Shown: positions 1 to 9,192 of the stretch, piece after piece | Layout of the letters: every line of letters begins with the position of its first letter | Numbering within the stretch: position 1 is the first letter of the stretch | Source: Bacillus sp. HMF5848 | GTDB lineage: Bacteria; Bacillota; Bacilli; Bacillales; HMF5848 | Reading direction: 5' to 3' | DNA: 64,000 bases | NCBI RefSeq assembly: GCF_003944835.1 | Contig: NZ_RWIV01000001.1 | Span: forward strand, 2,736,530-2,800,529 | Translations under genes and position numbers: made by a program | Notes under the pieces: model-generated | Database searches by the model: none | Told to the model about the DNA's origin: nothing | The model's input: the letters and a program-made list of their open reading frames with translations, nothing else

Positions 1-1
1 A

Positions 2-70
2 TTTGAAGACATTAATGAGCAACTTATTATTAAAGATCCTTTTAATAATACGATTATCATTAGGTCATAA
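2..70 (+). CDS. C-terminal end of an unidentified protein (partial)
   Basis: An open frame runs from the window edge to a TAA at 68-70 and encodes 22 residues ending in PFNNTIIIRS. The composition looks coding, but the fragment is too short to assign to a family. It is followed by a dispersed repeat and a bidirectional terminator, which fits a gene end. It could be chance. Confidence 0.35.
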   Translation, partial: FEDINEQLIIKDPFNNTIIIRS

Positions 71-102
71 GTGCTTTCTCCTAACTTCCGTTCTAATACT
101 CT

Positions 103-233
103 ATTAGATAAACGCAAGGCGCCGTCTAACGGCGACTAGCACAAGACGATGTTCGTCGGAAGTCCCGATCTCCAACGTTCTATTGGTTTGTAACCTTGAC
201 CCGTTGGCGACTGGAGTTAGACAATAATCTAAG
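103..233. repeat. dispersed Bacillus-type intergenic repeat, copy 1
   Basis: A non-coding block of about 130 bp with near-complementary ends (TTAGAT near 104, ATCTAA near 227). It contains the segment GATGTTCGTCGGAAGTCCCG and ends in a CTGGAGTTAGACA motif. The end motif recurs at about 30395 (AAGGAGCTAGACA followed by TAATCTA). It resembles the imperfect folded intergenic repeats scattered through many Bacillaceae genomes. Family membership is from memory, not from a search. Confidence 0.55.
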
Positions 234-264
234 TAAAAAACTAATACTTTTTCTTAACATGCAC

Positions 265-298
265 AAAAGCCTGCTCAACATATGTTGAGCAGGCTTTT
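265..298. terminator. bidirectional terminator after pflA
   Basis: A perfect 16-bp inverted repeat (arms AAAAGCCTGCTCAACA and its complement) with a 2-nt loop. The A/T tracts at both ends make it a Rho-independent terminator readable from either strand. It lies just downstream of pflA. Confidence 0.9.
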
Positions 299-304
299 TA
301 GTTA

Positions 305-1015
305 TTATCTTGTTGTAAGAATTTCGTACGCTCGTTCCACTTCTGCTTTTGATGGTGGTACTACTTCAGTTAGTTTATTTTCAAAGCCTAACGCTTCCCA
401 CTTGTACTCACCCATCTTATGATAAGGAAGAACCTCAAGTTTTTCGATATTTGATAGTGTTGACAGGAACTCTCCTAAAGCAGATAAGTCTTTTTCATTA
501 TTTGTATAGCCTGGGACAAGAACATGACGGATCCAGACTGGGATATTCTTCTCATTAAGAAGCTTTGCAAACTTAAGAGTATTGTTGTTTGATAGCCCTG
601 TTAATTCTTTATGTTTGTCAGCATCAATATGCTTAATATCTAGTAAAACAAGGTCTGTCACGGACAATATATCATCCAGTATTTTCGGGTGGACACTTCC
701 ACTCGTATCAAGTGCCGTATGAATACCACGTTCTTTACAAGCTTTAAATAATTCATAGACAAACTCTGGTTGAAGAAGAGGTTCTCCCCCACTCACAGTA
801 ATACCACCGTTGGAAAATTTAATATAAGATTCGTATTTTGCAACATCATCTAATATATCGTCAATAGACATTTCGTTTCCACCATTACGTTCCCACGTAT
901 CGGCATTATGGCAATATATACAGCGGAGTGGGCACCCCTGTGTAAATACAATATATCGAATGCCCGGTCCATCAACCGTTCCGCATGTTTCGACGGAATG
1001 GATTCTTCCTAACAT
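305..1015 (-). CDS. pflA: pyruvate formate-lyase activating enzyme
   Basis: A radical SAM enzyme that uses SAM and a 4Fe-4S cluster to place the glycyl radical on PflB under anaerobic conditions. The cluster motif GCPLRCIYCHN (CxxxCxxC) sits about 30 residues in, followed by the NGGITVSGGEPLLQ segment typical of activases. About 236 residues is a normal length. A GTG at 1024 overlaps the pflB stop, but homologues begin MxGRIHSxETCGT, so the ATG at 1015 is the more likely start. It is co-transcribed with pflB with almost no gap and ends at a strong terminator. Function is well supported by the motifs. Confidence 0.96.
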   Translation of the reverse strand: MLGRIHSVETCGTVDGPGIRYIVFTQGCPLRCIYCHNADTWERNGGNEMSIDDILDDVAKYESYIKFSNGGITVSGGEPLLQPEFVYELFKACKERGIHTALDTSGSVHPKILDDILSVTDLVLLDIKHIDADKHKELTGLSNNNTLKFAKLLNEKNIPVWIRHVLVPGYTNNEKDLSALGEFLSTLSNIEKLEVLPYHKMGEYKWEALGFENKLTEVVPPSKAEVERAYEILTTR

Positions 1016-1020
1016 ATTAA

Positions 1021-3279
1021 TCACATACTTTCATGGAATGTTCTGTTGATTACATCAATCTGTTGTTCACGAGTTAATTTAACAAAGTTAACAGCGTATC
1101 CAGATACACGAATTGTAAGCTGAGGATACTTTTCTGGGTGCTCCATAGCATCCATTAACATTTCGCGCTCGAACACGTTAACGTTAATGTGGTGACCTGT
1201 TTGTGATGCATATCCATCAAGGATTGCTACAAGATTGTTTATGCGTGTATCTTCGTCTTTTCCAAGAGCACCTGGTACCATTGAGTGTGTTAATGAAATA
1301 CCATCTAAAGAATGCTCATATGGTAATTTAGCAACTGAGCTTACAGATGCTAAAGCACCTTTTGTGTCACGACCATGCATTGGGTTTGCACCTGGTGCAA
1401 ATGGTTCGCCTGCTTTACGTCCATCAGGAGTGTTACCTGTCTTCTTACCATACACTACGTTTGAAGTGATAGTTAAGATTGATTGAGTAGGAATCGCATT
1501 ACGGTATGTTTTATGCTTACGAATCTTATTCATGAATGTTTCAACTAAGTCTACAGCAATTTGGTCTACACGATCATCGTTGTTACCGTATTTAGGGAAG
1601 TCCCCTTCGATTTCGAAGTCAACTGCTAAGCCGTTTTCATCACGGATTGTTTTTACTTTCCCGTATTTAATCGCACTTAATGAGTCAGCCACAACCGATA
1701 AACCAGCGATACCGCAAGCCATTGTACGAACTACATCTTTATCGTGCAATGCCATTTCAATTCTTTCATAGCTGTATTTATCATGCATGTAATGAATGAT
1801 GTTAAGAGCATTCATATATACACCAGCAATCCACTCTAACATAACATCATATTTTTCCATTACTTCATTATAATCAAGATATTCAGAAGTGATTGGTTGA
1901 TACGTTGGCGCTACTTGTACCTTTAACTTCTCATCTACACCACCGTTGATAGCATATAATAATGCTTTTGCAAGGTTGGCACGAGCACCGAAGAACTGCA
2001 TTTGCTTACCAATGCGCATTGCAGAAACACAACATGCGATACCATAGTCATCGCCATACTCTGGACGCATTAGGTCATCATTTTCATATTGAATAGAGCT
2101 TGATTTAATACTCATTTTCGAACAATACTTTTTGAAGCCCTCAGGAAGCTTTGTTGACCATAAAATTGTTAAGTTTGGCTCTGGTGCCGGTCCTAAGTTA
2201 TCAAGTGTATGCAAGAAGCGGAACGATGTTTTTGTTACTAACGGACGTCCGTCATTTGACATACCAGCAATTGATTCAGTTACCCAAGTTGGATCTCCGC
2301 TAAATAATTCATTGTATTCAGGAGTACGTAAGAACTTTACAATACGTAACTTCATAATGAAGTGATCAACGATTTCTTGTGCTTCTTCCTCTGTGATCAC
2401 GCCATTCTTAATGTCGCGCTCGAAGTAGATATCTAAGAAAGTAGATACGCGACCTAAACTCATCGCAGCACCGTTTTGCTCTTTAATAGCAGCTAAGTAA
2501 CCAAAGTATAACCACTGCACTGCTTCTTGAGCTGTTGTAGCAGGCTTAGAAATATCATAGCCATATGCTGCACCCATTTGCTTTAATTCTGCTAATGCGC
2601 GTGTTTGTTCTGAAAGTTCTTCGCGAAGACGGATAACTTCTTCAGACATCGGTTGGCCTTCCATTAATTTTAACTGCTCTTTTTTATCAGCTATTAATTT
2701 ATCAACACCATAAAGAGCAACACGACGGTAGTCACCGATAATACGACCACGACCATATGCATCTGGAAGACCTGTTACGATCCCTGCTTTACGTGCCATT
2801 TTGATTTCAGGTGTGTAAGCATCGAATACACCTTGGTTGTGTGTTTTACGATAATCTGTAAAGATTTTTTCTACTTGTGGGCTCAACTTGAAGCCATATG
2901 CATCACAAGCATCTTTAACCATTCTAATTCCGCCGTACGGTTGGATAGAACGTTTGAAAGGTGCGTCAGTTTGAACACCTACAACTTTTTCTAATGTTTC
3001 ATTTAAGTATCCAGCTCCATGTGAAGTAATGGTGGATGGAGTTTCTGTATCAACGTCAAGAACATCACCATTTTCGCGCTCTTGCTTTGTTAGTTCCATT
3101 ACTTGCTCCCAAAGCTTTGTTGTTGCTTCAGTTGGAGCAGCTAAAAATTCTTCATTACCCTCATATACTGTCCAGTTGTTTACGATGAAATCACGAACAT
3201 CAACACGAGATTGCCATACACCAGTTTTAAAGCCTTGCCACGGATTTTTAGTTTCGTTTTTTTCAATTGTCATAACCAT
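1021..3279 (-). CDS. pflB: formate C-acetyltransferase (pyruvate formate-lyase)
   Basis: Cleaves pyruvate with CoA to acetyl-CoA and formate in anaerobic mixed-acid fermentation; cytoplasmic. The 752 residues are full length. The active-site cysteine pair is in [13 protein letters not shown] near residue 415. The radical-bearing glycine lies in RVSGYAV near residue 727, 25 residues from the C-terminus. The start is preceded by GGAGGGTGATACCAA. First gene of the pflB-pflA operon. The upstream region carries Fnr-like inverted repeats, consistent with induction by oxygen limitation. B. subtilis lacks pfl, so this gene supports true fermentative capacity. Confidence 0.98.
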   Translation of the reverse strand: MVMTIEKNETKNPWQGFKTGVWQSRVDVRDFIVNNWTVYEGNEEFLAAPTEATTKLWEQVMELTKQERENGDVLDVDTETPSTITSHGAGYLNETLEKVVGVQTDAPFKRSIQPYGGIRMVKDACDAYGFKLSPQVEKIFTDYRKTHNQGVFDAYTPEIKMARKAGIVTGLPDAYGRGRIIGDYRRVALYGVDKLIADKKEQLKLMEGQPMSEEVIRLREELSEQTRALAELKQMGAAYGYDISKPATTAQEAVQWLYFGYLAAIKEQNGAAMSLGRVSTFLDIYFERDIKNGVITEEEAQEIVDHFIMKLRIVKFLRTPEYNELFSGDPTWVTESIAGMSNDGRPLVTKTSFRFLHTLDNLGPAPEPNLTILWSTKLPEGFKKYCSKMSIKSSSIQYENDDLMRPEYGDDYGIACCVSAMRIGKQMQFFGARANLAKALLYAINGGVDEKLKVQVAPTYQPITSEYLDYNEVMEKYDVMLEWIAGVYMNALNIIHYMHDKYSYERIEMALHDKDVVRTMACGIAGLSVVADSLSAIKYGKVKTIRDENGLAVDFEIEGDFPKYGNNDDRVDQIAVDLVETFMNKIRKHKTYRNAIPTQSILTITSNVVYGKKTGNTPDGRKAGEPFAPGANPMHGRDTKGALASVSSVAKLPYEHSLDGISLTHSMVPGALGKDEDTRINNLVAILDGYASQTGHHINVNVFEREMLMDAMEHPEKYPQLTIRVSGYAVNFVKLTREQQIDVINRTFHESM

Positions 3280-3330
3280 TTGGTATCACCCTCCGATATT
3301 TTTATCATAATTCGGGTCGCTATGTTTTGC

Positions 3331-3440
3331 TGTGAGGTTTCTCACATTTACACAGTGACAACTTTATGAACAAATCCACTTTCTCACTTTTATCAGGTTT
3401 CTAACATTACCACAGTGCAAACTTTGTGAACCTATTCACA
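3331..3440 (-). promoter_or_regulatory. pflB regulatory region with two Fnr/Rex-like operators in a 60-bp duplication
   Basis: Two inverted repeats fit TGTGA-N6-TCACA: TGTGAGGTTTCTCACA at 3331-3346 and TGTGAACCTATTCACA at 3425-3440. The second also fits a Rex-type operator (TTGTGAACCTATTCACAT, 3424-3441). The stretch from 3335 is repeated with a 60-bp offset from 3395, as seen in the shared AGGTTTCT, ACATT and CACAGTG words. Each repeat carries one intact and one decayed box. The regulator (Fnr, ArcR or Rex) is inferred from consensus only. Confidence 0.6.
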
Positions 3441-3450
3441 TATATATTTT

Positions 3451-3486
3451 CAAAAAAAGCGGAGTGCTTTATATCATCCCGCTTTG
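3451..3486 (-). terminator. probable terminator between rnpB and the pflB promoter
   Basis: On the minus strand AAAGCGG pairs with CCGCTTT across a 16-nt loop and is followed by a run of T. It would stop minus-strand transcripts from the rnpB side before the pflB control region. Confidence 0.5.
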
Positions 3487-3700
3487 TTCTTGATATATAA
3501 ATCGTACCAGTTTTTTAGAATAAGTACAATATATTTTTTGAAATATTTTTTGACAAATTTGTGATACAGGGTTGTTAAAATCATATTTATCAACCTGAAA
3601 CTGTTATATAAGAACAGAACCAAAAACTATAACAGACTAATACAGATGTCTTTTTTAGTTTTATTTTTAAAATAAAAAAAGCCTCTCTTTTACATAATTC

Positions 3701-4113
3701 TCATACAAAACGTTCGTAAGCCGCATTCTGTTCATAGTGTGCTATAATCGGACAGTATATGCCCTCGCACAATATGGAGAATCATCTATCTCACAGCTTA
3801 AACTGTGGCGTCCTTTTGGTTCAATTCCCGCCAGACGCTTCCCCTACCAAATTTGGGTTTCTCGCTCGTGGGGTTTACCTCGTTCCACCTTCAAAATTTC
3901 TCTTGAAGCTCCGTCACTGTGGCACTTTCAAGGTATTGGCACCATATCCAAATCGGACTTAGGTGCGGTCCCTGCCGTCAGTCCATACGTTTATGGACTG
4001 CCCAAGCTTACTGTTTCGCTTGGCACGAACACTACAGGCATCGCAGCCTGTGCGAGTACGGACTTTCCTCACAAAGCTTAAAGCTTTGCGCGATTCTCTC
4101 ACGTTTTGTATGA
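3701..4113 (-). ncRNA. rnpB: RNase P RNA, Bacillus type B
   Basis: The catalytic RNA of RNase P, which removes 5' leaders from tRNA precursors. On the minus strand the order of conserved blocks is diagnostic: GAGGAAAGTCC (4060-4070), a GTGTTCGTGCC block near 4030, GACGGCAGG near 3980, CTTGAAAGTGCCACAGTGAC near 3920, GTGGAACGAGGTAAACCCC near 3880, CGAGCGAGAAACCCAAAT near 3860, GATAGATGA near 3785 and ACAGAATGCGGCTTA near 3725. The terminal P1 helix pairs 3701-3713 with 4101-4113. The open frames across it are artefacts. Confidence 0.96.
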
Positions 4114-4218
4114 AATTTTATATAAAAGAAAAGCTTTATTAATTAATGTGTCGTTAAGATGTGACAAAATCCATGTTATCATATTACAGAAATCAGTTCA
4201 ATGTAAGTTATTGGAATT

Positions 4219-5814
4219 TTATCCGATCACTTTTTTAATTGTGTAATGCAAAATATCCGGATAAGTCTCAAACGAGTAACCGCAATGAATTCTTTCTGTC
4301 CATTTATGTGGGTCTCTCCCAAAAGGACCTACATTCATGACCGGTGTTTTAATGGTAGGTAATTTAAAAACCTTCTCGGTTACATTATTATTATATGGCA
4401 TATTCTTTGAGAGCATGCGCCACTCATCATTTGATACATTAATATTTATAAAGCTTAAATCCGATAATCCATTGAAGTATTTATTTTCAACAAAATGAAT
4501 ATTATAAGTGTCTCTAGCGTAAGTTTTTATTTCGTTTAATGTCCCCTTAACTAAAGAGTCGTTACTTGAACAAACCGCAGGATAATATGGCGCAGCTAGA
4601 AATACAACAAGCATTGGTGCATACTCATGACAAAGTGATGCTATATACTCAGCAAACTTAATTGTCATTTCATTATCAGATATATTTTCATGATTAGCTT
4701 TAATTAAATGCTGTCCTCGTAACACTTCCTGCTCACCATGCTCTGCAACAGCTAAATCATACAATTCCGAAAACGTAAATACTTTAATTGAAGAAAAGAT
4801 GTTTGCTCGCTCCTGTAGTTTCTCCTTATAAAAATTGCTTATATTTGAACTAGCCTCTATTGCAACTTTTTTCAAGTCATTAATAAGAGTGGGTAAGTTC
4901 TTTTCCATCATCATTATATTATAAAGTGCTGCTGCAGCATGAGGAGTTTGTACTGAATAATCTGTTTTTAAATCTTTTAAATATAAGTTAACTGGTGGTG
5001 GTGTAACCTCCTTAGCAATTGTTTCACAGAACTCTGTATTAAGCTCAATATGTCTATTTACTTCAGAAATCATATAATTTGCACTTATACCCCCGAACGG
5101 CTCACCTACATGCGTTTCTGTTCCGTAACTTAAAAACCCCGCTAGAATCTTACCAATTGAACCGGTATAAATATAATGAGTATCATCTTGTGGATATCTT
5201 GCAAACATAGGTTCTGAATTTATGCACATTTTGTATTGCAGTGACCATCTTTCGGCTAAGTCAAGAAGCACCGGAACAGCTGCTACCATGCCTGCTGAAT
5301 ACATCTCTTCGTCAGGGACCGTTACGAGCAGCACATTGCCATTAAACTCTCCGTTACATGCTTTCTCTATCATTGAAAGCTGAACGGTTAAGCCTGCTTT
5401 CATGTCTAAACTACCTCTACCGAATAGCCACTCATCCTTTAAATCCTCTTTCACATGGTCAGGTAACTTATCTATGTGTTGATAAAATTGTTTTGTTAAT
5501 TCAACCGTATCAAATGCAAGATTTTTCCACTCCCCATAATCTTCTATACCCACTACATCGAAATGACTTAACAAAATTACAGTGTCAGCGACCGTTGGCT
5601 CATTCTTAACAAGCGCCGTTAAGAATTGCCGTCCGTCTGCTAATGGATGAAGCTGGACATGATTAGGGTTTTGTTGAAAATATGGTATTTCTAATAATTG
5701 GTAAAATAAATATTCTGGGAGCACAACCTCTTCATAGCTACCTGTCACACTGTTGTATTGTACGAGTGTATGCAATAAGTCTACCATTTGTTCTTTAGTT
5801 TGCCACTTCGTCAT
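4219..5814 (-). CDS. rocB: M20 family peptidase, RocB-like arginine utilisation protein
   Basis: A zinc-dependent M20 hydrolase resembling RocB, a protein of unsettled reaction linked to arginine use in Bacillus. Metal-site motifs appear in family order: LLSHFDVVG near residue 85, GRGSLDMKAG near 135 with the bridging aspartate, and TVPDEEMYSAG near 170 with the catalytic glutamate. The 531 residues compare with about 565 in B. subtilis RocB. The start has a strong AGGAGGG. It stands alone here without other roc genes, divergent from namA. The exact substrate is unknown. Confidence 0.8.
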   Translation of the reverse strand: MTKWQTKEQMVDLLHTLVQYNSVTGSYEEVVLPEYLFYQLLEIPYFQQNPNHVQLHPLADGRQFLTALVKNEPTVADTVILLSHFDVVGIEDYGEWKNLAFDTVELTKQFYQHIDKLPDHVKEDLKDEWLFGRGSLDMKAGLTVQLSMIEKACNGEFNGNVLLVTVPDEEMYSAGMVAAVPVLLDLAERWSLQYKMCINSEPMFARYPQDDTHYIYTGSIGKILAGFLSYGTETHVGEPFGGISANYMISEVNRHIELNTEFCETIAKEVTPPPVNLYLKDLKTDYSVQTPHAAAALYNIMMMEKNLPTLINDLKKVAIEASSNISNFYKEKLQERANIFSSIKVFTFSELYDLAVAEHGEQEVLRGQHLIKANHENISDNEMTIKFAEYIASLCHEYAPMLVVFLAAPYYPAVCSSNDSLVKGTLNEIKTYARDTYNIHFVENKYFNGLSDLSFININVSNDEWRMLSKNMPYNNNVTEKVFKLPTIKTPVMNVGPFGRDPHKWTERIHCGYSFETYPDILHYTIKKVIG

Positions 5815-5954
5815 CGTCGAGCCCTCCTTTTTTGTATTTTAATTTTTTCTAATTATTCTGTAAATAAATAAACCTATAGTATTATATTTTTAATAATTCT
5901 TGTCTCGTGATACCATTTATTTAGAGATACGAAATTAGGATAAGGGGGCTCTAT

Positions 5955-6974
5955 ATGAAATCTATTTTATTTTCAAGTTATACAATAAAAAATGTTGAAC
6001 TAAAAAACCGTATCGTTATGGGACCGATGTGTATGTATTCGTCACATAACGAAGATGGGATGGTAGAAGATTGGCATATGACTCACTATGTAAGCCGCGC
6101 AGTTGGTGGGGTTGGACTTGTTATGATAGAGGCCACAGCTGTTACAGCACAAGGACGTATTTCCCCGCAAGACTTAGGCATTTGGAATGATACCCAAATC
6201 GAAGGTTTGCATAAGCTAGTACAGCAGTTACATAACAACGGGGCAAAAACAGCCATTCAATTAGCGCATGCTGGGAGAAAAGCAAATGTAGACGGCACTA
6301 TCATTGCACCTTCTGCAATAGGGTTTAGTGATGCTTACAAAACACCTTCTGCTATGACAATAGAAGACATTAAAGAAACAGTTGAAGCATTTAAGGTAGC
6401 AGCTGAGCGCTCCAAGCAAGCCGGCTTTGATATAATAGAATTGCATGGGGCACATGGATATTTAATAAACCAGTTCTTATCACCGCTATCTAATAATCGT
6501 GACGATCAATATGGTGGATCTGCAGAAAATCGTTATCGTTTTCTTCGAGAAATTATAGAGGCTGTTAATGAAGTGTGGGATGGTCCGTTATTCGTTCGTG
6601 TTTCTGCTACAGATCACCACCCTGATGGATTAACAGTCGAAGATTACGTAACGTTTTGCACATGGATGAAAGAACAAGGGGTTGACTTGATTGATGTTAG
6701 TTCAGGCGCTTTAGTGCCGGCCAAAATTGATGTATACCCAGGATATCAAATTACGTTAGCAGAGAAGATTCGCAATGAATCCCAAATTGCTACTGGTGCT
6801 GTTGGTTTAATTACAACGGGGATTCAGGCTGAAGAAATAGTCCACAATAATCGCGCTGATTTGGTTTTCGTAGCAAGAGAATTATTACGAGATCCTTACT
6901 GGCCTAGAACTGCCGCTAAAGAGCTAGGCGTTAAAATTGCACCACCTATACAATATGAACGAGGCTGGGTTTAA
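5955..6974 (+). CDS. namA: NADPH dehydrogenase of the old yellow enzyme family
   Basis: An FMN-dependent oxidoreductase matching B. subtilis YqjM/NamA, which reduces activated C=C bonds and nitro compounds with NADPH and is linked to electrophile stress. C26 and Y28 (PMCMYS), characteristic of the YqjM subclass, are present. So are the histidine pair in LHGAHGYL near residue 165 and the [14 protein letters not shown] segment. Its 339 residues match the 338 of B. subtilis. RBS AAGGGGG. Convergent with rnz, as in other Bacillus genomes. Confidence 0.95.
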   Translation: MKSILFSSYTIKNVELKNRIVMGPMCMYSSHNEDGMVEDWHMTHYVSRAVGGVGLVMIEATAVTAQGRISPQDLGIWNDTQIEGLHKLVQQLHNNGAKTAIQLAHAGRKANVDGTIIAPSAIGFSDAYKTPSAMTIEDIKETVEAFKVAAERSKQAGFDIIELHGAHGYLINQFLSPLSNNRDDQYGGSAENRYRFLREIIEAVNEVWDGPLFVRVSATDHHPDGLTVEDYVTFCTWMKEQGVDLIDVSSGALVPAKIDVYPGYQITLAEKIRNESQIATGAVGLITTGIQAEEIVHNNRADLVFVARELLRDPYWPRTAAKELGVKIAPPIQYERGWV

Positions 6975-7062
6975 AAACAAAGTTCCTTCATGACTAATTG
7001 AGGCTGAATAGCTACTTCAGATTGCACGGGGATGAAAAAATGCTTATTTAACAAGTTATACA

Positions 7063-7098
7063 AAAAACTACTCACCAATATTAGGATGAGTAGTTTTT
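7063..7098. terminator. bidirectional terminator between namA and rnz
   Basis: Arms AAAAACTACTCA (7063-7074) and TGAGTAGTTTTT (7087-7098) form a 12-bp stem with T-rich flanks. The stem overlaps the rnz stop codon. Confidence 0.85.
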
Positions 7099-8017
7099 AC
7101 CTTTTTGGAATCTCTGTTTTATAAAAATCCTTTGCCATGCTTGTATTTTTAAAGATTTCTTTTGCTTCTATTAAAAGCTGTTCCTCTTCGGCAGGTTGAT
7201 ATCGTGAACTGATATGCGTCATGATTAGTCTTTTAGCTTGTGCCTCTAAAGCTATCGCCGCAGCTTGTTTTGCTGTTGTATGAAAATAATTATATGCAAT
7301 TTCAGCCTTATCTTCTGCGAAGGTCGCTTCATGTACTAACACATCAGCTTCTCTCCCCAACCTAACTGAGGCATCGCAATATCTTGTATCGCCAGCTAAT
7401 GCAACAATCCGACCCTTTTTTGCAGCTGATAAAAAATCCTCGTTACGTAACACAGCTCCCTGCCATTCAACAGTGCTACCGTTTTTTATTTTCTGATACA
7501 TCGGCCCTGGTGGTATCCCTAGTTCTTTTAATTTATCAACTAACAATTCTCCCGGTAAATCCTTTTCAATTACACGATACCCAAACGACGGTATACCATG
7601 CTGAAGTCGAATAGCTTCAACTTTAAATCCAGAGTCTTCATAAATAATTCCTTCTTCAATTTCCTTCACATGTAACTCATATTGCAAATGTGTTTGACTG
7701 ACTGCTAAAGAAGTTTCAATAAACGATTTAATGCCTTCTGGCCCAAATACTGTTAATGGTGTATTACCACCTTGAAAGGAACGGCTACCAAGCAGCCCTG
7801 GTAGTCCAAAAATATGATCACCATGAAGATGCGTTATATAAATATGTTCAATTCGTCTAGGACGGATGTTGGTATGTAATATTTGATGCTGTGTTGCCTC
7901 CCCGCAATCAAACAGCCATACAGCACCGCGCTCTTGAAGCATGGATAACGCAATCGCTGATACGTTTCGCTGCTTTCCTGGTACTCCAGCTCCTGTCCCA
8001 AGAAATATTAACTCCAA
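7097..8017 (-). CDS. rnz: ribonuclease Z (tRNA 3' endonuclease)
   Basis: Cleaves 3' trailers from tRNA precursors lacking encoded CCA. The metallo-beta-lactamase signature HLHGDH at residues 63-68 and the downstream AGDTRYCD and VHEATFA motifs are intact. I chose the TTG at 8015-8017 because it follows AAGGGAGTCAACACA and gives [11 protein letters not shown] with 306 residues, matching B. subtilis Rnz (307). The longer frame to 8047 lacks a ribosome binding site. Single gene, convergent with namA. Confidence 0.96.
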   Translation of the reverse strand: MELIFLGTGAGVPGKQRNVSAIALSMLQERGAVWLFDCGEATQHQILHTNIRPRRIEHIYITHLHGDHIFGLPGLLGSRSFQGGNTPLTVFGPEGIKSFIETSLAVSQTHLQYELHVKEIEEGIIYEDSGFKVEAIRLQHGIPSFGYRVIEKDLPGELLVDKLKELGIPPGPMYQKIKNGSTVEWQGAVLRNEDFLSAAKKGRIVALAGDTRYCDASVRLGREADVLVHEATFAEDKAEIAYNYFHTTAKQAAAIALEAQAKRLIMTHISSRYQPAEEEQLLIEAKEIFKNTSMAKDFYKTEIPKR

Positions 8018-8132
8018 TGTGTTGACTCCCTTCATTTTGGTTAACACTATCTTATATTAATCTTTACAATATCTCAACGGCACAATAATGTATACTAATA
8101 TGTGAATGTTTTTTAGTAAGGAGCGAAGGAAT

Positions 8133-8963
8133 ATGGAGAATATCCAAGTTATTATTTTTGATTTAGATGGTACATTGTATGAAGACACACATCACTTCGA
8201 TTTTTATGCACAGCGTATTAAAGAGTACCTTCCAGATGAAAAGCAGAGTGTTTTCGAACAAGATTATGAAGCAGCTGTGAATGGTAAACATACGTTAGCA
8301 ATTGGGATGGTGTACGATGCTCAGGAAGATTTAATATTACGCCAAAATAAAGGCTATGTTATAGAAGCATATTCATGGGACGGCTCCTCACTATCTGAGT
8401 CTGATGTTGTAAGTAAATATGGTGAGAAAATCGTATTTGATAGAGAGCGTATGTTTAACGTAGGGGATTTATGGTGGATACCAAATGCAATTGGACGCCA
8501 CTATGGTTTAGGTAGAGAAGAAACTTATGAAGCATTTTTAAAAACACGGGAATATATGATGACGCCAGAATTTGTTATGAAGGAAAATAAAGAATTTGTT
8601 TCCACTTTAGAAAAACTTAGTCAAACTAAAAAGCTTGTTTTGTTAACAAATAGTCCTCAGCCTGACAGTGAAGTTATTGTCTCTAAATTAGGACTTTCCG
8701 ATGTATTCGATCACAAGATTTTCAATGGCAAAAAGCCGGTACATACGCTACAGCACTTTAAAGCTATTCAAGAAAAATATAGTATTGACTATACCAATAT
8801 CTTGAGTGTTGGTGACAATTATATTAATGAAATTTTACCTGCCCGTGAATTAGGTTGCCCGACTATTCTAATTGATTCGCATCAAATCGGCGAAGACGAC
8901 CATGCTGATTATATAGTTTCAAATATTGCAGAAGCAACAAAGATTCTGCAAACACTTATATAA
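8133..8963 (+). CDS. HAD superfamily hydrolase
   Basis: A probable small-molecule phosphatase. HAD motif I is FDLDGTLYED near residue 10, motif II VLLTNS near 170, the motif III lysine lies in NGKKPVH near 203, and motif IV is SVGDNYINE near 229. A helical cap of about 130 residues separates motifs I and II. I chose the ATG at 8133, 13 nt after AAGGAG (276 aa), over the longer frame from 8106. A terminator follows. The substrate cannot be read from sequence. Confidence 0.85.
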   Translation: MENIQVIIFDLDGTLYEDTHHFDFYAQRIKEYLPDEKQSVFEQDYEAAVNGKHTLAIGMVYDAQEDLILRQNKGYVIEAYSWDGSSLSESDVVSKYGEKIVFDRERMFNVGDLWWIPNAIGRHYGLGREETYEAFLKTREYMMTPEFVMKENKEFVSTLEKLSQTKKLVLLTNSPQPDSEVIVSKLGLSDVFDHKIFNGKKPVHTLQHFKAIQEKYSIDYTNILSVGDNYINEILPARELGCPTILIDSHQIGEDDHADYIVSNIAEATKILQTLI

Positions 8964-8975
8964 TTTGTTTAGATA

Positions 8976-9014
8976 TAAAGCTGCTACACCATTTTAATGG
9001 GTGTAGCTTTTTAT
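8976..9014 (+). terminator. terminator after the HAD hydrolase
   Basis: AAAGCTGCTACACC and GGGTGTAGCTTTTT form a stem around ATTTTAAT, with a small bulge, followed by T residues. Confidence 0.75.
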
Positions 9015-9029
9015 TGTCTTAAGAACTGA

Positions 9030-9085
9030 CACTGACACTCCCATACCTGAAGGAGATGGGCTTTCCGTCCGTGAAGTTCTGTAAT
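9030..9085 (-). mobile_element. possible relic of an IS200/IS605-type right end
   Basis: On the minus strand a short hairpin (AAGCCCAT ... ATGGGAG) is followed by TGTCAGTGTCAG. An open frame ending NFTDGKPISFRYGS overlaps it. The layout resembles the structured right ends of tnpB-carrying elements. No tnpB remains, so this is only a suggestion. Confidence 0.22.
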
Positions 9086-9192
9086 GTTTTTTTCGCTAAA
9101 CTTCTTTAATAATAGTACGTTCTATATTAAAGTAGAGAGTGGTATTCTTTAATAATATGAAACCACCATTTATCTTACGAGAGGTGCACACA

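Noticed and set aside
3550..3590. Plus-strand TTGACA with a TTAAAAT-like -10
   Set aside because: No plus-strand gene or known RNA starts downstream before 5955, and the -10 spacing is poor.
3737..4113. Plus-strand open frames of 64-114 codons
   Set aside because: They lie entirely within the RNase P RNA and lack ribosome binding sites.
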